Assembly: GCA_018434645.1 (NCBI GenBank)
Contig: JAHDOX010000063.1
Location: 1-8,893 of the forward strand
Origin: Synergistales bacterium
GTDB taxonomy: Bacteria; Synergistota; Synergistia; Synergistales; Thermovirgaceae
Direction of reading: 5' to 3'
DNA length: 8,893 nucleotides
Every line of letters begins with the position of its first letter. Position 1 is the stretch's first letter. Shown here one piece after another: positions 6,679 to 8,893 of the stretch. The translations under genes were made by a program, and so were the position numbers. The notes under the pieces are model-generated. The model had not been told where the DNA came from. It saw only the letters and a program-made list of their open reading frames with translations, and made no database searches.

Positions 6679-6996
6679 ATGTCCGAAAATTCAATCGAAG
6701 AACAAAAGAGCTGGAAGACCCTCGAAAAAAGGATCTCTGACATACTTGAAGACCATCGTTGCTATGAGTTTGTAGAGCTGATGAAAAGCCCCTGGCGGCT
6801 GATGTGGAGGAACTTTTTGGCGGGAGTGGCCAGGGGGCTTGGATTTGCTGTAGGGTTGACCGTTCTGGCGGTTATTGTCGGTTATATTATTATAGGTCTT
6901 TTGAAACCGCTTCTCACGCTGGAGCTCCCGGTGATAGGCGGTCTCATCGCGGACATAATACGGGCTGTCCAGATGCAAATGAACGGAGGCATGTAA
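6679..6996 (+). CDS. DUF5665-like small membrane protein
   Basis: This 105-residue protein has a charged, soluble N-terminus (about 1-45), the segment SPWRLMWRNFLAGVARGLGFAVG at about 37-59 and one long hydrophobic helix at about 53-76. A short C-terminal part follows with LPVIGGLIADIIRAVQMQ, probably amphipathic. The R..W.NFLAG.ARGLGFAVG pattern resembles the family I know as DUF5665, short membrane proteins of Firmicutes and related anaerobes. The family name is from memory and the function is unknown. The ATG at 6679 has AAGGGGGAG at about 6665-6673 upstream. Its TAA stop is immediately followed by the ATG of the YkuD-domain gene, whose ribosome site lies inside this coding region, so the two are translationally coupled. 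That suggests a membrane partner for the cell-wall enzyme, but this is inference. Confidence 0.8.
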   Translation: MSENSIEEQKSWKTLEKRISDILEDHRCYEFVELMKSPWRLMWRNFLAGVARGLGFAVGLTVLAVIVGYIIIGLLKPLLTLELPVIGGLIADIIRAVQMQMNGGM

Positions 6997-7560
6997 ATGC
7001 GACTACAAAGGCCAATGGCTTTTGCCTCACTACTCCTTTTTTGCCTTATGGTTTTTCTTGTCACAGGGGACATTGCTTTCGCATCAAAAAAATTACCGGC
7101 TGAAATTCCACGGCCTTTTGTCCTTGAAGAGTTCGTGGCAAATTGGGAGCTTGAAGGAACAACATGGATTCTCATAGACAAGCCATCCTTTTCGCTGACC
7201 CAATACAGGGGTACGCAAAAAATTTCCAGCTACCCTGTTGCTTTGGGTAAAAACCCTAAAGACAAGCAACGTGCAGGAGACATGAGAACCCCCGAAGGGG
7301 TGTTCAAGGTCACAAGCATCCATGATTCGAAACATTGGGTGCATGATTTCGGCGACGGCAAAGGTCCCATAGCGGGCGCATACGGGCCCTGGTTCATACG
7401 CCTTGAGACCGGCTGGAAGGGGATCGGCATTCATGGAACCCACGATCCGGCGTCTATAGGTACCCTTGCGACGGAAGGGTGCATAAGAATGAAAAACGAG
7501 GACCTCCTTCGCATCGTCGATGAAACTCCGGTCGGAACAGTGGTGGTCGTTGTTCCTTGA
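6997..7560 (+). CDS. Secreted L,D-transpeptidase-like protein (YkuD domain)
   Basis: This 187-residue protein has an N-terminal signal peptide or anchor (about 1-29, hydrophobic core FASLLLFCLMVFLVTG, then AFA at 27-29). A YkuD catalytic domain covers about 53-187. It begins with WILIDKPSFSLTQYRG and contains RTPEGVFKVTS at 97-107. The catalytic motif is H146-G-T followed by the C162 segment ATEGCIRM. YkuD enzymes make L,D (3-3) cross-links in peptidoglycan or attach proteins to it, through the active Cys, outside the membrane. The usual Ser-His-Gly-Cys is Thr-Glu-Gly-Cys here, a variation discussed in the findings; His146 and Cys162 are both present. The start ATG abuts the upstream stop and uses GGAGG at 6985-6989. 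No clear terminator follows on the plus strand. Confidence 0.9.
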   Translation: MRLQRPMAFASLLLFCLMVFLVTGDIAFASKKLPAEIPRPFVLEEFVANWELEGTTWILIDKPSFSLTQYRGTQKISSYPVALGKNPKDKQRAGDMRTPEGVFKVTSIHDSKHWVHDFGDGKGPIAGAYGPWFIRLETGWKGIGIHGTHDPASIGTLATEGCIRMKNEDLLRIVDETPVGTVVVVVP

Positions 7561-7735
7561 CCCGGTTTGACATTGCGGTAAAAACTTGTCCGCGGAATAG
7601 AGCTTTATGTCTGTGCCTGTTCGTTCTATAAGTTACTTGTGCCCGGAACCCGAGTCGTCAGGGCCTTCGGTCGGGAGTACTGAAAATTCCTGGCAGATGT
7701 CGCTCTCTGGTGCCTATGACTCTTGGAGGGACGAT

Positions 7736-7780
7736 AAAAAAACGATTTGAGGAGGCCTGGATCATGTCCCGACCTCCTCA
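7736..7780 (-). terminator. Rho-independent terminator of the superoxide reductase gene
   Basis: Perfect 8-bp arms at 7748-7755 and 7773-7780 (TGAGGAGG / CCTCCTCA) enclose a 17-base loop that can form an inner GGA/TCC helix. Read on the minus strand, the stem is followed after five bases by seven T (plus-strand A at 7736-7742). It lies 23 bases after the reductase stop codon. There is no T-run on the plus-strand side. Confidence 0.8.
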
Positions 7781-7803
7781 GTTACGTCAACGCACCGGAA
7801 AAT

Positions 7804-8199
7804 TCAGGAGACGTTGATCTCCCTGGAACTTTCCCACAATCCGTGGATGTTGCAGTAGGATGTAGCATAGAGGACACCCGGTTTTTTAGTCGACATTTCG
7901 GCTGTAACCGCGTGATTTGTGTAAACGGTCCCCGCGTTTGCACCCTCTGTGGATTCACCGTGTGCTGTAAACTCGAAATTTCCCACCTGGACGGCAAATT
8001 TCTCGCCTTCAGGCTTGAAAAAGATCTGGATCCACCGGATGTGATGTTCCGTAGTGTTCGGGTGAGCTATTTCCTTTCCAACCGAGACTCTCACCTGGAA
8101 CATTTCTTCAGCCTTGACTGAGTCAGGACATTCGATTACGGGAATGTGCTTTTCAGATTTCCAGTCGGCACTCTGATAAAGTTCTGCAACCTTTCCCAT
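7804..8199 (-). CDS. Superoxide reductase, neelaredoxin type (class II)
   Basis: This 131-residue cytosolic iron protein reduces superoxide to hydrogen peroxide without making oxygen, using electrons usually supplied by rubredoxin. All expected centre II iron ligands are visible: E16 and H18 in EKHIP, H46 and H52 in HPNTTEHHIRW, and C116 and H119 in YCNIHG. Lys17 of the EKH motif is also present. The N-terminal Cys4 rubredoxin-like domain of class I desulfoferrodoxins is absent, so it is the short class II form, and its length agrees. The ATG at 8199 has an excellent site, AAAGGAGG, at about 8208-8215. It is a single-gene unit with its own promoter (8233-8261) and terminator (7736-7780). It points to an anaerobe exposed to occasional oxygen. 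No rubredoxin gene is in the window. Confidence 0.95.
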   Translation of the reverse strand: MGKVAELYQSADWKSEKHIPVIECPDSVKAEEMFQVRVSVGKEIAHPNTTEHHIRWIQIFFKPEGEKFAVQVGNFEFTAHGESTEGANAGTVYTNHAVTAEMSTKKPGVLYATSYCNIHGLWESSREINVS

Positions 8200-8232
8200 T
8201 CTGTATGCCTCCTTTTTGTGTAATCTGTAAGT

Positions 8233-8261
8233 ATTTTACCTGTAATTGAAGCCTCAGGCAA
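8233..8261 (-). promoter_or_regulatory. Sigma70-type promoter of the superoxide reductase gene
   Basis: On the minus strand, TTGCCT (plus 8256-8261) and TAAAAT (plus 8233-8238) are separated by 17 bases, close to consensus. The expected start, near 8226, leaves a short leader containing the ribosome site. A small palindrome, GCCTGAGGC (plus 8251-8259), overlaps the -35 region and could be an operator or chance. Confidence 0.6.
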
Positions 8262-8329
8262 AGATGAGTTTCCCCATTCAACATCCTGATGCAGATAACG
8301 AAACGAAACGAAGGCGGTTTTGGAGGGAT

Positions 8330-8357
8330 TTTACAAGAGGGCGCTTTGGGTTATGCT
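8330..8357 (+). promoter_or_regulatory. Candidate sigma70 promoter for the FAH-family gene
   Basis: TTTACA at 8330-8335 and TATGCT at 8352-8357 are 16 bases apart. Transcription would start near 8364, about 72 bases before the TTG at 8436. The leader shows only a weak possible hairpin (8366-8399). The divergent reductase promoter lies 70 bases away, so the two genes share one regulatory region. Confidence 0.4.
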
Positions 8358-8435
8358 GAATCAAACCGGTAAGCCTCCCAGAAAGATGAAGGGTGCCGGG
8401 TTCAATGAAACACGGAATGGAAAGGGTGAAATACT

Positions 8436-8893
8436 TTGAAAATCGCCAGATACGTTTTGAAATCAAGCGAAAACGACAAACCTGCATGGGCACGTGTTGA
8501 GGGAGGATTCCTGTACCCGATGGAATTTGCCGGTGGCGAAGCCGACGGAGCACCTGTCAGAATAGAAGATGCCAGGCTTCTTGCTCCGGCGGTTCCGACG
8601 AAGATAGTTTGCGTCGGCCAGAATTACTTGAAACATATACAGGAAATGGGGCATGACAAGGGACCATTGCCGACTGAGCCTGGACTTTTTCTCAAAGGGC
8701 CCAATACTCTCGCAGATCCCGAAAGCGTTATCCCGTATCCTGCTTTTACGAAAGAATTTCACTACGAGGGCGAGCTTGCAATTGTAATAGACAAACGTAT
8801 GAAGCCAGGATACGAGAATCCCATGGATGGTATTTTAGGTTACACGGCGGCGCTTGATATGACTGCCAGGGACAGGCAGAGGGAAGACCTCCA
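8436..8893 (+). CDS. Fumarylacetoacetate hydrolase family protein, 3' end cut off by the window
   Basis: The first 152 codons are visible and the frame is open to the window end. The N-terminal region (about 1-55) matches the small leading domain of this family, including LLAPAVPTKIVCVGQNY, where the usual form is V-G-x-N-Y. The metal site is intact: E111 and E113 in HYEGELAIVI and D141 in GYTAALDMTARDRQ. Family members hydrolyse or decarboxylate acyl- and oxo-acids, for example 2-hydroxyhepta-2,4-diene-1,7-dioate isomerase or acylpyruvase; the exact substrate cannot be read from this part. TTG at 8436 is the only start after an in-frame stop at 8427-8429 that precedes the family's conserved N-terminus, with AAAGGGTG at 8421-8428 upstream. 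It is divergent from the superoxide reductase. Confidence 0.88.
   Translation, partial: MKIARYVLKSSENDKPAWARVEGGFLYPMEFAGGEADGAPVRIEDARLLAPAVPTKIVCVGQNYLKHIQEMGHDKGPLPTEPGLFLKGPNTLADPESVIPYPAFTKEFHYEGELAIVIDKRMKPGYENPMDGILGYTAALDMTARDRQREDL

Noticed and set aside
7747..8121. Plus-strand open frame of 124 codons opposite the reductase gene
   Set aside because: It is the antisense shadow of the superoxide reductase, whose iron ligands are all on the minus strand, and its start lies in the terminator hairpin.
8297..8313. Tandem AACGA-type repeat (three copies)
   Set aside because: Too short to be a repeat array or iteron set; probably chance in an intergenic region.
8366..8435. T-box or other riboswitch in the FAH leader
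   Set aside because: A GGGTG stretch and a small hairpin drew attention, but there is no T-box core sequence, no specifier loop and no terminator before the gene.

Overview
The window looks like ordinary chromosomal DNA of an anaerobic bacterium. It carries one tRNA gene and nine protein genes, the last cut off by the window end. I see no mobile element, CRISPR array, integrase or clear signature of a new defence or biosynthetic system. The main clue to lifestyle is a neelaredoxin-type superoxide reductase, an oxygen-detoxification enzyme typical of anaerobes. An M3B oligopeptidase and a cysteine-tailed flavin oxidoreductase fit a peptide- or amino-acid-fermenting anaerobe. Strong AGGAGG-type ribosome sites, TTG/GTG starts and the combination of a DUF5665-like protein with a secreted YkuD protein suggest Synergistota or a Firmicutes-like anaerobe. 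That placement is inference and is not proven by any single gene.

Layout. (1) 22-147: tRNA-Leu(GAG) with an encoded CCA, followed by a perfect-palindrome terminator. (2) 338-2142, plus strand: a secreted or anchored lytic transglycosylase and, 20 bases later, a nitronate-monooxygenase/FabK-like flavoprotein with a cysteine-rich tail. (3) 6487 down to 2276, minus strand: a four-gene operon read in the order UMF1/Atg22-like MFS transporter, solo B3/B4 (PheRS-beta-like) domain protein, small two-helix membrane protein, oligoendopeptidase F. It closes with a 15-bp terminator hairpin at 2232-2265. (4) 6679-7560, plus strand, divergent from the MFS operon: a DUF5665-like membrane protein whose stop codon abuts the start of an L,D-transpeptidase-like protein. 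(5) 8199 down to 7804, minus strand: superoxide reductase alone, with a good sigma70-type promoter and its own terminator. (6) 8436 to the window end, plus strand, divergent from the reductase: the N-terminal 152 codons of a fumarylacetoacetate hydrolase family enzyme.

How the genes may work together. Two separate plus-strand units carry cell-wall enzymes (lytic transglycosylase and YkuD protein). The minus operon pairs a solute or amino-acid transporter with a cytosolic oligopeptidase and an RNA- or amino-acid-binding B3/B4 protein, which suggests amino-acid or peptide handling plus quality control. The part most worth following up is this operon, because the solo B3/B4 protein and the 83-residue membrane protein have no assigned role there.
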